64,000 bases of DNA from SAR324 cluster bacterium (GTDB lineage Bacteria; SAR324; NAC60-12), in NCBI GenBank assembly GCA_015231885.1, contig JADGAT010000002.1:62001-126000 (forward strand), read 5' to 3'. This document shows, piece by piece, positions 1 to 9,758 of the stretch. A model generated the notes under the pieces. It saw only the letters and a program-made list of their open reading frames with translations, was not told where the DNA came from and did no database searches. The first letter of the stretch is position 1. Every line of letters begins with the position of its first letter. The position numbers and the translations under genes are program-made.

Positions 1-1949
1 TTTGCAAAATCCTCCACGTCACCAATTGTGATAATTTCAGTGATTTTTTGCCAGGAGTCTTCGACCTCGGCATCCAAAATCTCCAGTAACTCGGATAGAC
101 GAGTTAAATCGTTCAATTCGTTGCTTGAGGGGTCTGGTGTTTCCTTGTGGAAGGTCATGATCTGCAGATTCTCTGCTGACAGGGAAGTCTCCCGTTCTAA
201 ATACTTGTTCAGCAATGGTAAAAATGTATCCAAACTTACAGGTTTGGTCAGGAATTCGCTAAACCCTTTTTCACCTATCGTATTTTTGTGGTTTTCGTAG
301 ACATCCGCAGTTAGTGCTACGATGGGGGTATTTGTAAATTCAGGAATTTGACGAAGCTCTTTAGTCGCAGTGATCCCATCCATTTGCGGCATATGAATGT
401 CCATTAGTATCAGATTCGGAGGAGTGCCTTGAGAATAAAGCTCTTTTGCTTTCTCTATGCCTTCTATTCCATTGTCTGCCATGTTCACTTCCAGTTCCAA
501 GTCATCAAATAGGGCCTCAATGAAAAGCTGGTTCATCGGATTGTCTTCCACGATCAGGATGACATTGTTTTTAGAAAAATGATAGTTTTTCTGATTGCTG
601 GATGGTGAGATCCCCTTGTGAGAAACCGAATTCAATGCGGTTTCCTCTTCCATGATGATAGACATGTCTCTAAGAGGAAGGTAGAATGAAAAGGTGGAAC
701 CTAATTCTGGTGTGCTGTTTAGCGTAATCCATCCTCCTAACAGTTCAATGAGCTGCCTGGTGATGGTGAGCCCTAAACCGGTCCCTCCATATTGTCGGGT
801 CGTGGTGCCGTCTGCTTGTTGAAAGGGTTCAAATATCCTGGATTGATGCTCCTTTGATATGCCAATACCTTCGTCCTTTATTTGTAAAAAGAGCATATTG
901 TTCTTTTGTACAGCAGAAAGACTCACCCTTTTTCCATGAGGAGTGAACTTGATTGCGTTGGCAATCAAATTAGTCAAAATCTGGTTGAGTTTGGTCCGAT
1001 CAGTACGAATGAATCGGGGAAGTGCTTCATCAATATCGTAAGTATATATAATTTTTTTTTCTAATGCGGCAGCTTTATTGAGATGGTACACTTCTTCTAA
1101 AAACTGTTTTAGGTTGATATCTTCTTCCAGAATACTCATCTTACCAGCTTCTACTTTAGAAAGGTCCAGAATGTTGTTGATCAGTTTAGAGAGGGTTTGA
1201 CCAGCAATTTGAATGTTTTTTAAATACTGTTTCGATTCTTTCTCCGACTTGGGTTGATTGGAATTTTTGAGCAAAATTTGGCTAAAGCCGACTATAGCAT
1301 TCAAAGGAGTCCGGATTTCATGGCTCATGTTTGCTAAAAATTGAGCTTTAGCCAGATTGGCGGCTTCTGCAATTTCTTTGGCGGAGCGTAAGTTGTCTTC
1401 AACTTTTTTACGTTCCAGGATTTGCTTTTCAAGTGGCAAAATAGCGACATGCTTGAGGGTGATCCATAAACAGATTCCGATAATAGTCACCAGGATGACA
1501 GATCCGATAATAAGTATTGCACTGATCTCCGCTAATGATCTGTGGAGTTCTGTCATGTCATAGATGGCATCTAGAATGAGAATGGTTTGATTGGCCTGTT
1601 TGACTTCTTCTTTGATATGAAATGTGTGTTTGGGATGTGTTTCTTTTTCATATTCAAGAATGGGGGATTTATCAGGAAGAAGCGCACTCAATTTCACGAT
1701 ATGAGAGGCCTCTTGTATTTGTAGTGCTAAAAATTGCTTTGCAGCAGTCTGGTCTTTTGCCAGCAATGCTTGTCGCATGAAACTCTTGATCAGTTTGAAT
1801 TCCTGATGGAATCGTTCCTGGGCTTGATGAGTGAGCTTATCGCTTTGAAATGAGAAAACAGAGATGTCTCCAATAATCAAAAAAATGAGCAGCACAACAA
1901 CAATTGCTTCAACGGCAGAAGTATAGATGGTGAATGCTGGTTTTTTCAC
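1..1949 (-). CDS. Hybrid sensor histidine kinase, C-terminus cut by window edge
   Basis: Membrane-bound hybrid kinase. The frame opens at a GTG (1947-1949) followed by [20 protein letters not shown], so the N-terminus is a membrane segment. After a periplasmic stretch of about 100 residues comes a second membrane segment ([13 protein letters not shown]). The cytoplasmic part has a HisKA box ([12 protein letters not shown], His phosphoacceptor), a HATPase domain with GGTGLGLTI, then a receiver ([19 protein letters not shown]) and the start of a helical C-terminal extension that may be a phosphotransfer-type segment. The frame is open to base 1, so the true C-terminus lies outside the window. 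No strong ribosome site precedes the GTG, so the start is tentative. The stimulus is unknown. Confidence 0.88.
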   Translation of the reverse strand, partial: MKKPAFTIYTSAVEAIVVVLLIFLIIGDISVFSFQSDKLTHQAQERFHQEFKLIKSFMRQALLAKDQTAAKQFLALQIQEASHIVKLSALLPDKSPILEYEKETHPKHTFHIKEEVKQANQTILILDAIYDMTELHRSLAEISAILIIGSVILVTIIGICLWITLKHVAILPLEKQILERKKVEDNLRSAKEIAEAANLAKAQFLANMSHEIRTPLNAIVGFSQILLKNSNQPKSEKESKQYLKNIQIAGQTLSKLINNILDLSKVEAGKMSILEEDINLKQFLEEVYHLNKAAALEKKIIYTYDIDEALPRFIRTDRTKLNQILTNLIANAIKFTPHGKRVSLSAVQKNNMLFLQIKDEGIGISKEHQSRIFEPFQQADGTTTRQYGGTGLGLTITRQLIELLGGWITLNSTPELGSTFSFYLPLRDMSIIMEEETALNSVSHKGISPSSNQKNYHFSKNNVILIVEDNPMNQLFIEALFDDLELEVNMADNGIEGIEKAKELYSQGTPPNLILMDIHMPQMDGITATKELRQIPEFTNTPIVALTADVYENHKNTIGEKGFSEFLTKPVSLDTFLPLLNKYLERETSLSAENLQIMTFHKETPDPSSNELNDLTRLSELLEILDAEVEDSWQKITEIITIGDVEDFA

Positions 1950-2097
1950 AAGTACCCATCGTTGATTTGTTTTATAAAAAAGAATGCCGCTGGTCTGAGC
2001 ATGTGTGGTGAAAACTGGTCTTCACCACACGTACGGGTTAGTGGTATTTACTTAGAAATGCAGGAAAAGCAAGTATTTTCAGCAGTACAAGGAAAGA

Positions 2098-2322
2098 TTA
2101 TGAAACTTGAAGCAATGGCCTTGCTTGAGCAGTTTGGATGGCACTGCAGCATCGCAGTTTGATGAAATGCCTTTTTAAATTTATTTTTAAATTGTCGACT
2201 GCTTCAGCAATCGACGGCCCCTTCGAACAGATCTCTCCACAGATGGCATCAAAATTTTCGGCATTACGGGTGATGGTTGCCGTATAAATCTCATCATTTG
2301 TAAAATAAAAATCAACTCTCAT
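2098..2322 (-). CDS. Small HicB-like protein, possible orphan antitoxin
   Basis: A 74-residue ORF with an AAGGA ribosome site a few bases before its ATG. The first 50 residues (DEIYTATITRNAENFDAI, then GPSIAEAVDNLKINLKRHF) resemble the HicB antitoxin partial RNase H fold, in which a short strand pair is followed by an EA-N helix. No HicA toxin ORF is visible next to it, and the last 20 residues are cysteine-rich and look unlike the family, so the gene may be degraded. HicB assignment is an inference from pattern only. Confidence 0.4.
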   Translation of the reverse strand: MRVDFYFTNDEIYTATITRNAENFDAICGEICSKGPSIAEAVDNLKINLKRHFIKLRCCSAIQTAQARPLLQVS

Positions 2323-2497
2323 AAAATCCTTTATTTCAAATAATCTTAAAAAAATATTGTAACTGGATATCCTCTAAATGCAAAGCTGAGACCATCACAT
2401 ATTTGCCTTGAAAGACAAATCTTGACTACCTCGCTCAATTCTGACAGAGAAAGAGTAAGAAAATACTTGGTTTGCTTGCTGTTACCTTGGGAAAAGT

Positions 2498-3688
2498 ATG
2501 GATAACGTACAAAAGAAAATCTTTGAAAATTTAAAAAAGTCCCGCTATTTTCGACATATTCATGAAAAGTCGCTACAAAAATTTTTAGCATTGACTTATA
2601 TTTTAGAATTCAAAGAAGGAGCGATTGTTCTCGAACAAGGGCAAGAAAATTCTAATGTGTATTGTCTAATCAGTGGAGCGGTTTCAGTAAGAATTGATGA
2701 TGAGTTTATCTATGACCTCACTCGCAGCGGAGACATGTTTGGAGAAATGGGGGTTATTTCCGGGAAACCTTCCAATGCTGAGATTAGAGCGGTTGCTGAT
2801 TTAGAAGTCATTGTGATATCTTCTGATTTATTGCACACAATACAAGACGATTCTTCCCACGAACTCCACCATATTTTTTATGAATGGTTTTCCTGCATTC
2901 TTACGGAAAAACTCGAACTCACGTCTCAGAAAGCAAAGCGGTTTGAACAGCTTAATAATTATTTGAATAGCGATCTAGAAGCTGCCAGGCAGATACAGTA
3001 CGAAGTATTTTTCTCAAGGATGGGAAATATCTCAAATTTACCGCTTTTCCTAAAATGTGAGTTTTCAGATGTGTTGGGAGGCGATTTTTATGGTGTCTTT
3101 GAAATTGATGAAGAACATTATGGAATCTTATTGGGCGATGTCACAGGACATGGAACCGCAGCATCCTTGATCGCCGTGACTACGCTGGATTTGTTCCGCT
3201 TTGCCGTAAAAATTTCTAAATCCCCTCAAGAAACGATGTCTCATGTCAATGAACTTTGTGTAGAGACCATGCCTGAAAAGTATTTTGTAACTATTTTTTA
3301 TGGAGTCTACAATACCAACTCTCGTCAGTTTACCTATTCGCTGGGCGGACATCACCCTGGAATACTGTTGAGAAATAATAAAGCTCTGAAATTTGAAGGC
3401 AAGCCCGGTATGCCAATTGGAATTTTTGATAGTAGTATTGCGGTCTATACGGAAAAACAGTTGCAGATGGAGCCTGGTGATCGCTTTTTGCTTTTTACGG
3501 ATGGTGCCTTCGAAACCATTCCTTCTGTAAAAGGAATATCACGATTGGAATTGTTTAAAAAATTTGTAGAAACCAATTCGAGGGTCTCGTCACCTGAGTT
3601 GGTCGATAAAATTTATAATTATGGTCGATCGTTCTGTGAAGGTAAATACCCTGATGACTTTACGCTGATGTTGTTTGAACAAAGTTGA
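2498..3688 (+). CDS. cNMP-binding-domain SpoIIE-type serine phosphatase (copy 1)
   Basis: 396 residues. Residues about 15-125 form a cyclic-nucleotide-binding-type beta barrel with FGEMGVISG at 81-89. A helical linker leads to a PP2C/SpoIIE phosphatase with the metal motifs GGDFY (194-198), DVTGHG (214-219), FTDGAFE and DDFT. Such phosphatases dephosphorylate STAS-domain anti-anti-sigma factors, and a STAS gene starts 33 bases downstream, so the pair is probably one unit. The position of the phosphate-binding Arg found in cAMP receptors (R-S-A or R-A-A after FGE) is occupied by S-N-A, so the ligand may not be a cyclic nucleotide. A second 396-residue copy lies at 10989-12179 on the other strand. 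Confidence 0.9.
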   Translation: MDNVQKKIFENLKKSRYFRHIHEKSLQKFLALTYILEFKEGAIVLEQGQENSNVYCLISGAVSVRIDDEFIYDLTRSGDMFGEMGVISGKPSNAEIRAVADLEVIVISSDLLHTIQDDSSHELHHIFYEWFSCILTEKLELTSQKAKRFEQLNNYLNSDLEAARQIQYEVFFSRMGNISNLPLFLKCEFSDVLGGDFYGVFEIDEEHYGILLGDVTGHGTAASLIAVTTLDLFRFAVKISKSPQETMSHVNELCVETMPEKYFVTIFYGVYNTNSRQFTYSLGGHHPGILLRNNKALKFEGKPGMPIGIFDSSIAVYTEKQLQMEPGDRFLLFTDGAFETIPSVKGISRLELFKKFVETNSRVSSPELVDKIYNYGRSFCEGKYPDDFTLMLFEQS

Positions 3689-3721
3689 TGAATTCAACTA
3701 CTTTTTAACCAGAGAAATACT

Positions 3722-4060
3722 ATGAAAATAGAACATGAACTTGGAAACGAAGAATTGATTTTCAAGTTTGAAGGAGAGATGATTTGGCAAACTCTTCACA
3801 AGTATGCTGAGAAGATGATGAAGCTGGTAGAAAACGAAGATTTCAAGGTGGTGCTGTTTGATTTTGAAGATGTGAGTTATGTGGACTCGACCGGAGTGGG
3901 ATTACTGATTGAAGTCTATAAGATCACCAAGTCCAGAAATTTAAAACTCGCTGTCTGGGGGATGAATGAGGACAGTTACGAAAATCTGGTTCTAACTGGA
4001 TTGGATCGGATTATTGTCAATTATGATAGCAAAGCAGATGCCTTGAAAGACATCATGTAA
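3722..4060 (+). CDS. STAS-domain anti-sigma factor antagonist
   Basis: 112 residues forming a single STAS domain. The DSTG motif at 55-58 contains the serine that is phosphorylated by RsbW-type kinases and dephosphorylated by SpoIIE-type phosphatases in known partner-switching systems. It follows the phosphatase at 2498 by 33 bases, with an AGAGAAA ribosome site, which makes that phosphatase its likely partner. The regulated sigma factor or other target is not in the window. It ends 7 bases before the convergent thyX-like gene. Confidence 0.9.
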   Translation: MKIEHELGNEELIFKFEGEMIWQTLHKYAEKMMKLVENEDFKVVLFDFEDVSYVDSTGVGLLIEVYKITKSRNLKLAVWGMNEDSYENLVLTGLDRIIVNYDSKADALKDIM

Positions 4061-4067
4061 TAATACG

Positions 4068-5699
4068 TCATTTTCCTGATATTTTTGTTTCCTGCCGAAT
4101 TTCTGCACCTAAACGTCCCAGTGAATATTCATTCAAATCCACAAATTTGATATATTGTGCCAGCAGAGGATGAACCTGTTCAACTTTGCGATACATTGCC
4201 TGAGCCACTTTCCGATAGTTTTCATGTCCTTGCGGAGTGCTGCGCAACTCAATGAGCCACATCAATGCACGCAGATTGATATGAACAAACCATCGGATGT
4301 TGTAGCAAAGGGGAACGACATATTGCGCTTCATAAGGAAAATCTCTGGCGATGGTTTCATAAGCACCAGCAGCTCTTTCCATCGCATCTTGATAGGTTTT
4401 TCCCATACCAGCCTCTACAATTTCTTCAGGACAATGGTATCCAAAACGTGTGGAAAGCAATTGCCGTTCCTGGGTCAGTATGCGGTGACGATGCAAATCT
4501 CGGAACATTCCATAATCACCCTGGATGTCAAAAGTATAAAACACCATTTCCAAGGCTCTTCCGGGTTTATGACGCCGATTCTCCCGAAGTGCAACACTTT
4601 GCAGGATAATTGCCTGCTTTTCTTCCAACGACAAATTACTGACAATTTCCCGTAATTGATGTAAAGGCTGCTCTGCATGGGGATATAGCAGGGCTGCCAA
4701 CAGCTTTTTTTCGCCCTCTGGATCATAGTCAATCAATTGAACCAGTTCCGATGTTTTTTCAGGAGGATTGGTTACGTGTTTGTTTGTAAATTGCTGGGCC
4801 AGTTGGTTGCTGTCTTGTATAAACTTCTGGTAACTTTCCAGGTGGCGGTGTTCTGGTTCAGCCCTGCGGATAAAAGAAGGAATGACCTTACCCAGTTCCG
4901 CATGGGTTGTTTGGGCAATGGTCTGCAATTCCTCAGAAGGAGAGCTTTGCAGCTTGGACAGCAGTACTTCAAAAAATCGTCCATTTCCAAAAACTCCCAT
5001 ATTGGTCAGGGCGGATGCCGGCAGTACCCCTCGAATCAGGTCAAACACTTTGGCACGTACAGAGCGATTGTAGGCTCCTTCACGGTCTCCCCCTTCCCGG
5101 GGAATTTGTGTTTTGACGTAGACCGTCACTGGATCAATCAATTGAGAGTACGTATCAAACAAAAAACGATTCGTATCGAGATACAGCTGCCGATGGGATG
5201 ATTTCAGCAACTTCGGCTCATGATAGAAAAGGTATTCTCCATTGACCTTTTTATTGAAAGTGACATAACGGGTGGACTTTTCTAAAGGGGATCCGCCAAT
5301 TCGTGCATCTTGAATAATTTTTGTTGCCAGAATGGATATGTTTTCAATAGCCAGGTGTGCTCCTCCCAGTTCTCCTATCGAATCATCCCCGTAGCCGTCT
5401 AAGATACGATCATAAAATTCCTGAGCTTTTTGGATGGCCAGTGAATCATCCTGAACAGAACCAACAGGGGTTCCTTGAATATCCGCAAAGGCGGAGTCTT
5501 TATTGAGAATAAAATCTTTCAGAAGCAGCTGCCTTAATCCTAATGTAGAACGGGAATAGCGAGAGAATAAAGCTCCTTTGATCACTTCGGGAAGGTTTTT
5601 CAGTACGAAGATAGATTGGTCTGTGTTGGTGACATAAGGGGTCAGGAGCGCCTGTTCCTCTGCGGTAAAAGTTTCGTGTGTCTGCATGACTGAATTCAT
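4068..5699 (-). CDS. thyX: Double-domain ThyX-like (flavin-dependent thymidylate synthase family) protein
   Basis: 543 residues, about twice the usual ThyX length, and readable as two ThyX folds in tandem. The first half keeps the S-T-R-Y end of the ThyX signature (142-145) but has lost the RHR in front of it (ARIGG at that place). It also has the ARxVLP-like segment (VFDLIRGVLPASAL, about 219-232). The second half has RHR at 404-406, but the STR follows at 416-418, two residues further than in the RHRX7S pattern. ThyX makes dTMP from dUMP with FADH2 and methylene-tetrahydrofolate; whether this variant does so is uncertain. Its ATG overlaps the nuoI stop by 4 bases (ATGA), so it is translationally coupled to the complex I operon. 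Confidence 0.75.
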   Translation of the reverse strand: MNSVMQTHETFTAEEQALLTPYVTNTDQSIFVLKNLPEVIKGALFSRYSRSTLGLRQLLLKDFILNKDSAFADIQGTPVGSVQDDSLAIQKAQEFYDRILDGYGDDSIGELGGAHLAIENISILATKIIQDARIGGSPLEKSTRYVTFNKKVNGEYLFYHEPKLLKSSHRQLYLDTNRFLFDTYSQLIDPVTVYVKTQIPREGGDREGAYNRSVRAKVFDLIRGVLPASALTNMGVFGNGRFFEVLLSKLQSSPSEELQTIAQTTHAELGKVIPSFIRRAEPEHRHLESYQKFIQDSNQLAQQFTNKHVTNPPEKTSELVQLIDYDPEGEKKLLAALLYPHAEQPLHQLREIVSNLSLEEKQAIILQSVALRENRRHKPGRALEMVFYTFDIQGDYGMFRDLHRHRILTQERQLLSTRFGYHCPEEIVEAGMGKTYQDAMERAAGAYETIARDFPYEAQYVVPLCYNIRWFVHINLRALMWLIELRSTPQGHENYRKVAQAMYRKVEQVHPLLAQYIKFVDLNEYSLGRLGAEIRQETKISGK

Positions 5700-6268
5700 G
5701 AGGACGGGATACCACGTGAGTTGGGAAGTGCTTCATCTTCAGTTTTTGGAAGAGGAATATTTGTATATTTGGTCCTTTGGTTTGGCGTATAAGTATCCTT
5801 CAACAAGTCCCGTGTGTAGTCGAAACGCTTGCGTGAAGAATAGGCCATGGCGATCACTCCAGTATCCATGCGAATGGCTTGTTTAGGACAGGCTTCTACA
5901 CACAGACCGCAAAAAACGCAGCGCAACTCATCAATGTCAAAAACCACTGGATATTTTTCGATTGAAAAATCAGGATGATCTCCGGCATCAATATGAATAC
6001 ACTGGGCAGGACAGATGGTTTCGCACATATAACAGGCAACACACTTGAGAAAGCCATCTTCTCGGCGAGTCAATCGATGCCGGCCTCTCCATCTTGGTGA
6101 AACGGGACGCTGTTCTTCTGGATATTGAATGGTTACCACATCTTTTGCTCCGAGTAAATTCCGGAAGAAGTGCTGCACGGTCAATTTCAAGCCATTAAAA
6201 ATCGCAGGCAGATATAAGGCTTCCTGGAAACCATCGACTCGCTTTACTGTTTTTACTTTAAGTTCCAT
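5696..6268 (-). CDS. nuoI: NADH-quinone oxidoreductase subunit I
   Basis: 190 residues. It has two 4Fe-4S ferredoxin clusters with ligands C76, C79, C82, C86 and C117, C120, C123, C127 (CVACYMCETICP and CVFCGLCVEACP). These are the N6a/N6b clusters that pass electrons toward quinone in the peripheral arm of complex I. It follows nuoH by about 36 bases and overlaps the ThyX-like gene by 4 bases. The length fits the family. Confidence 0.96.
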   Translation of the reverse strand: MELKVKTVKRVDGFQEALYLPAIFNGLKLTVQHFFRNLLGAKDVVTIQYPEEQRPVSPRWRGRHRLTRREDGFLKCVACYMCETICPAQCIHIDAGDHPDFSIEKYPVVFDIDELRCVFCGLCVEACPKQAIRMDTGVIAMAYSSRKRFDYTRDLLKDTYTPNQRTKYTNIPLPKTEDEALPNSRGIPSS

Positions 6269-6304
6269 AATTATTCAGTGAAGAGTTGGTTAGCAATCCA
6301 ATAA

Positions 6305-7387
6305 TCAATTGGCAATTAAAATAATAAAAGCCGTCACAACGACATTTCCGAGTGCCACCGGGAGCAGCTTTTTCCATCCCAATGCCATAGTTTGGTCAAA
6401 ACGGAATTTGGGAACAGTCCAGCGAATTTGAAGCTGAAGCCAGCAGAAAAAGAAAGTGAAAATCGTGAATTTCATGAACTGTAAAAGAGACACCAGCCAT
6501 TGTGGGGCACTCTCCCACAAGTGAAGCCATGGAATATGATAACCTCCAAAAAACAGAGTGACCACCAATACTGAAACTCCAACCAGGGCAATGTATTCAG
6601 CCAGCATGAATGCCGCAAAGCGCATTCCCGAATATTCCAGGAAATATCCTGCCACAATCTCAGACTCCCCTTCTGGCGCATCGAAAGGAGCACGTTTGGT
6701 TTCTGCAATCATTGCCGTAAAGAAAAGAAAAAACGCAATAGGTTGAGTGAGGACGCCCCATTTGGGAATAAGATTGCCAAACCAGTAAGTATTCTGCCCA
6801 TTAACAATCACACTGATCTGGGTTGATTCATAAACCATGAATACTCCCAGCAACGATAATCCAATGAATACCTCATAAGACAACATTTGCGCGGATGCTC
6901 TGGTTCCTCCCAAAAGGGCGAATTTGCTGTTGGAGCCGGCACCAGCAAGAACGGTTCCATACACTCCCAAAGAAGTAATGGCAAAAATATAGAGTAATCC
7001 TGGTTTGACATCCGTGATTTGAAATGTGAAATCACCAATGGGCCCGGCAAAAGGAATGATGGCAAAGGTGGCCATGGCTGCAGCAAAACCAAAGTAGGGG
7101 GCAATGGTAAACAAAAACCGGTCGGCACCCTCCGGAATAAAATCTTCTTTAAAAAAAGATTTGAGCCCATCCGCGGCAATATGCAGAGCTCCTCTTCCCC
7201 GGAAGTTATTCAAAAAGGGAATATTGGCCCGATTGGGACCCACACGATCCTGGATCATGGCACTCCATTTACGCTCCATCAGTGTCAAAACCGTGGCCAG
7301 CGGCATGACCAATGCGAAAATGATCACAAAAATTTTAAGAACTGCCTGAACAGTCGGAATGAGAAGGATACCAATAAGAACATCCAT
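6305..7387 (-). CDS. nuoH: NADH-quinone oxidoreductase subunit H
   Basis: 360 residues with about eight hydrophobic membrane segments. Conserved NuoH stretches are visible: ERKWSAMIQDRVGPNRANI near the N-terminus (the quinone-channel loop), ADGLKSFFKEDFIP, the acidic loop ETKRAPFDAPEGESEIVAGY, and RWTVPKFRFDQ near the C-terminus. NuoH forms the quinone-binding site at the junction of the peripheral and membrane arms. It directly follows nuoD, with no nuoE, nuoF or nuoG between, so the NADH-oxidising module is encoded elsewhere or replaced. Confidence 0.97.
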   Translation of the reverse strand: MDVLIGILLIPTVQAVLKIFVIIFALVMPLATVLTLMERKWSAMIQDRVGPNRANIPFLNNFRGRGALHIAADGLKSFFKEDFIPEGADRFLFTIAPYFGFAAAMATFAIIPFAGPIGDFTFQITDVKPGLLYIFAITSLGVYGTVLAGAGSNSKFALLGGTRASAQMLSYEVFIGLSLLGVFMVYESTQISVIVNGQNTYWFGNLIPKWGVLTQPIAFFLFFTAMIAETKRAPFDAPEGESEIVAGYFLEYSGMRFAAFMLAEYIALVGVSVLVVTLFFGGYHIPWLHLWESAPQWLVSLLQFMKFTIFTFFFCWLQLQIRWTVPKFRFDQTMALGWKKLLPVALGNVVVTAFIILIAN

Positions 7388-7429
7388 AATACAAGTTATC
7401 GCTTGAAGTTGATAATTGTGAAATACAAA

Positions 7430-8632
7430 TTAACGGTCGAGTTCACCACCAATCATATTAACAGAACCAAAAATAGGAACAATGTCTGCTATGTACTCCC
7501 CCTTACAAATATAAGGCATAGCTGCTACATAATTGAAGCAGGGCGGACGTACTCTACACTTTACAGGAGTGCCTGATCCATCGGAAACCAGGTAAAATCC
7601 AACTTCTCCATTTCCTCCTTCAGTCGGCATATATACTTCTCCAAGAGGAGGCTGGTGTCCGTCCATGACCATTTTAAAATGATCAATCAGTCCTTCAATA
7701 TTCCCATACACTTCTTTTTTATCAGGAAACGAGACACGACGATCATCCAGAATGACAGGACCTGCAGGCATTTTATCGGATGCCTGTTCGATAATGGAAA
7801 TACTTTGCCACATTTCTTCCATCCGCACCAGGTAGCGATCAAAGCAATCACCAACAGTACCAACGGGAATTTCAAAATCCAGGTCATCATACACTGAGTA
7901 ACTATCGGAGCGCCGGATGTCATATGGAATTCCGCAAGCTCGCAGCATCGGCCCTGTAAAAGCAAAAGACATGGCATCTTCTTTGGAAATAACGCCAACG
8001 TCTTTGACCCGGTCAATAAAAATTTTATTGCGTGTCAGTAACGCATCACACTCTTTTAAAATATCTTTGGTCTGCTCCAATCTTGTATGCAACTCCTGTA
8101 AAAAACCATCAGGGATGTCATTGGCATTTCCTCCAAAACGCGTCCAGTTTGTGGTTAGTCGTGCTCCTGTAACCTGCTCCACCAGTTCCCACAGATATTC
8201 ACGTGCCTTGATGAACCAGAGAAAGAAGGTGAATGCTCCCACTTCCATAGCGGCTGCCCCCACACAGGTAAGATGGTCTGTGATACGTGAAATTTCTCCC
8301 ATGATCACTCGTGTGTATTCGGCTCGACGTGGTGCCTCAATGCCAAAAAGCTTTTCCACTGCCATAGAATAACCAATATTACAAAGAATAGGAGAAACAT
8401 AGTTCAGGCGATCCGTATAGGGCGTGATTTGGATCCATCTGGAATTTTCAGATTCTTTTTCAAATCCTCGATGCAGGTATCCAATTTCAGGGATCATGTC
8501 AATGATCTCTTCTCCGTCAATATAAGTAGTGAAGCGTACAATCCCATGCATGGCCGGATGAGCGGGACCAATTTCAATTGGCATGATGGATGCGTCGGCA
8601 TCATTTCTAATTTCTTTTTCTACTGCCTCCAT
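7430..8632 (-). CDS. nuoD: NADH-quinone oxidoreductase subunit D
   Basis: 400 residues, full length for the 49-kDa subunit, which is related to the [NiFe]-hydrogenase large subunit and lines the quinone cavity. Recognisable parts are GPAHPAMHGIVRF near the N-terminus (quinone-site His), IPEIGYLHRGFEK, TGARLTTNWTRFGG in the middle, and the C-terminal FGSVNMIGGELDR. It overlaps the nuoC stop by one base (TAATG), so the two are translationally coupled. NuoC and NuoD are separate here, unlike the fused NuoCD of enterobacteria. Confidence 0.97.
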   Translation of the reverse strand: MEAVEKEIRNDADASIMPIEIGPAHPAMHGIVRFTTYIDGEEIIDMIPEIGYLHRGFEKESENSRWIQITPYTDRLNYVSPILCNIGYSMAVEKLFGIEAPRRAEYTRVIMGEISRITDHLTCVGAAAMEVGAFTFFLWFIKAREYLWELVEQVTGARLTTNWTRFGGNANDIPDGFLQELHTRLEQTKDILKECDALLTRNKIFIDRVKDVGVISKEDAMSFAFTGPMLRACGIPYDIRRSDSYSVYDDLDFEIPVGTVGDCFDRYLVRMEEMWQSISIIEQASDKMPAGPVILDDRRVSFPDKKEVYGNIEGLIDHFKMVMDGHQPPLGEVYMPTEGGNGEVGFYLVSDGSGTPVKCRVRPPCFNYVAAMPYICKGEYIADIVPIFGSVNMIGGELDR

Positions 8633-9156
8633 TAAGACCTTTCATAATCATAACGTTCATGCACTTCTCGTAATTCCAGACGAGGCTGCTGTTTATCAAC
8701 AGGATAGTCTTTACGAAGCGGGTATCCTTCAAATTCATCATACATCAAGAGGCGTTTCAGGTTGGGGTGATGGGTGAAGGTGATACCATACATGTCATAG
8801 CACTCCCGTTCGTACCAATCGACCGCCATCCACAGTGCATGAATTGAATCAATGTGGCAATCGTCTTCAGGGACACGTGCTTTGAGCCGTAAACGGTGAT
8901 CCAGGCTCAGCGACTTGAAATGATAGACAACTTCAAATCGAGGAGTTTCGTTGATATAATCCACTGCCGTCAAATCGATCATCATTTCCATTTTGCAGCG
9001 CTCATCGTCTTTCAAGAATTGGCATATTGCCAAAATTTCTTTACGATCAACCAGAATCGTTTCGTCGCCACGGTGGTCATGGAAACCTTCGATTGCTTTG
9101 GGGAATTGTTGTTGGAGCAGTTGGGTGAGTTGACCAATTGATTGTTCCGTTGACAT
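8632..9156 (-). CDS. nuoC: NADH-quinone oxidoreductase subunit C
   Basis: 174 residues of the 30-kDa subunit. The C-terminal signature is clear (WYERECYDMYGITFTHHPNL, then EFEGYPLRKDYPVDKQQPR). It has no cofactor of its own and packs against NuoD and NuoI. It lies 32 bases after nuoB and ends by overlapping the nuoD start. Confidence 0.96.
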   Translation of the reverse strand: MSTEQSIGQLTQLLQQQFPKAIEGFHDHRGDETILVDRKEILAICQFLKDDERCKMEMMIDLTAVDYINETPRFEVVYHFKSLSLDHRLRLKARVPEDDCHIDSIHALWMAVDWYERECYDMYGITFTHHPNLKRLLMYDEFEGYPLRKDYPVDKQQPRLELREVHERYDYERS

Positions 9157-9188
9157 CCTTGATCTCCTGGTTTGGAAAAGGGTGAGGC

Positions 9189-9758
9189 CTACTGGCGACT
9201 CAACAATAGTTTTTCTTTGGTTTCCTGCGGATTCACGCTGGACAGACGTTGGGCTTCTTTTTCTTGCAAAGGATTGATTCCCGTGAGGCCCGTAGGTCCA
9301 TGATCTTGAATGCGGTTTTGCAGTTCAATGATGGCATCCAGAACAGCTTCTGGGCGGGGAGGGCATCCTGCAATGTAAGTGTCGACAGGAACAATACGAT
9401 CAATTCCCTGCACAACAGAGTAGTTCTGGTAAAAACCTCCGGAAGACGCACATGCGCCAAAAGCCACAACCCACTTCGGATCGGGCATCTGGTCATAAAT
9501 TCTTTTGAGAACTGGCGCCATTTTGTGAGTAATGGTGCCTACGACAAACAACAGATCCGCCTGGCGCGGAGAAAATCTGGGAATTTCTGCACCAAAACGT
9601 GAAATGTCATAGTGTGAGCAAGCAGCAGCCATGTATTCCATACCGCAACAGGCGGTTACAAAAGGGTAGCTGAACAATGAAAATTTTCTGGACCAGTTGA
9701 TGACAGAATCCACCTTTGTTACCATGAATCCATCTTGAAATTGAGTACCTATTCCCAT
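9189..9758 (-). CDS. nuoB: NADH-quinone oxidoreductase subunit B
   Basis: 189 residues from the ATG at 9758, chosen because GGAG lies 7 bases upstream and because family members start shortly before WSRKFSL. A longer frame opens at 9821, but this reads into nuoA and adds no family residues. Ligands of the terminal N2 cluster are C37, C38, C103 and C132 ([26 protein letters not shown]). N2 hands electrons to quinone. The start overlaps the end of nuoA by 10 bases. Confidence 0.96.
   Translation of the reverse strand: MGIGTQFQDGFMVTKVDSVINWSRKFSLFSYPFVTACCGMEYMAAACSHYDISRFGAEIPRFSPRQADLLFVVGTITHKMAPVLKRIYDQMPDPKWVVAFGACASSGGFYQNYSVVQGIDRIVPVDTYIAGCPPRPEAVLDAIIELQNRIQDHGPTGLTGINPLQEKEAQRLSSVNPQETKEKLLLSRQ

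Noticed and set aside
1962..2162. Plus-strand 66-residue frame
   Set aside because: No ribosome site and no pattern; it overlaps the HicB-like ORF on the other strand, which has a better start.
4155..5201. Plus-strand frames opposite the ThyX-like gene
   Set aside because: They lie antisense to a clear enzyme gene, have no ribosome sites and no family pattern.
7019..7576. 185-residue plus-strand frame opposite nuoH and nuoD
   Set aside because: It is antisense to two strongly supported nuo genes; the composition (rich in Asn and Lys) is that of a shadow frame.
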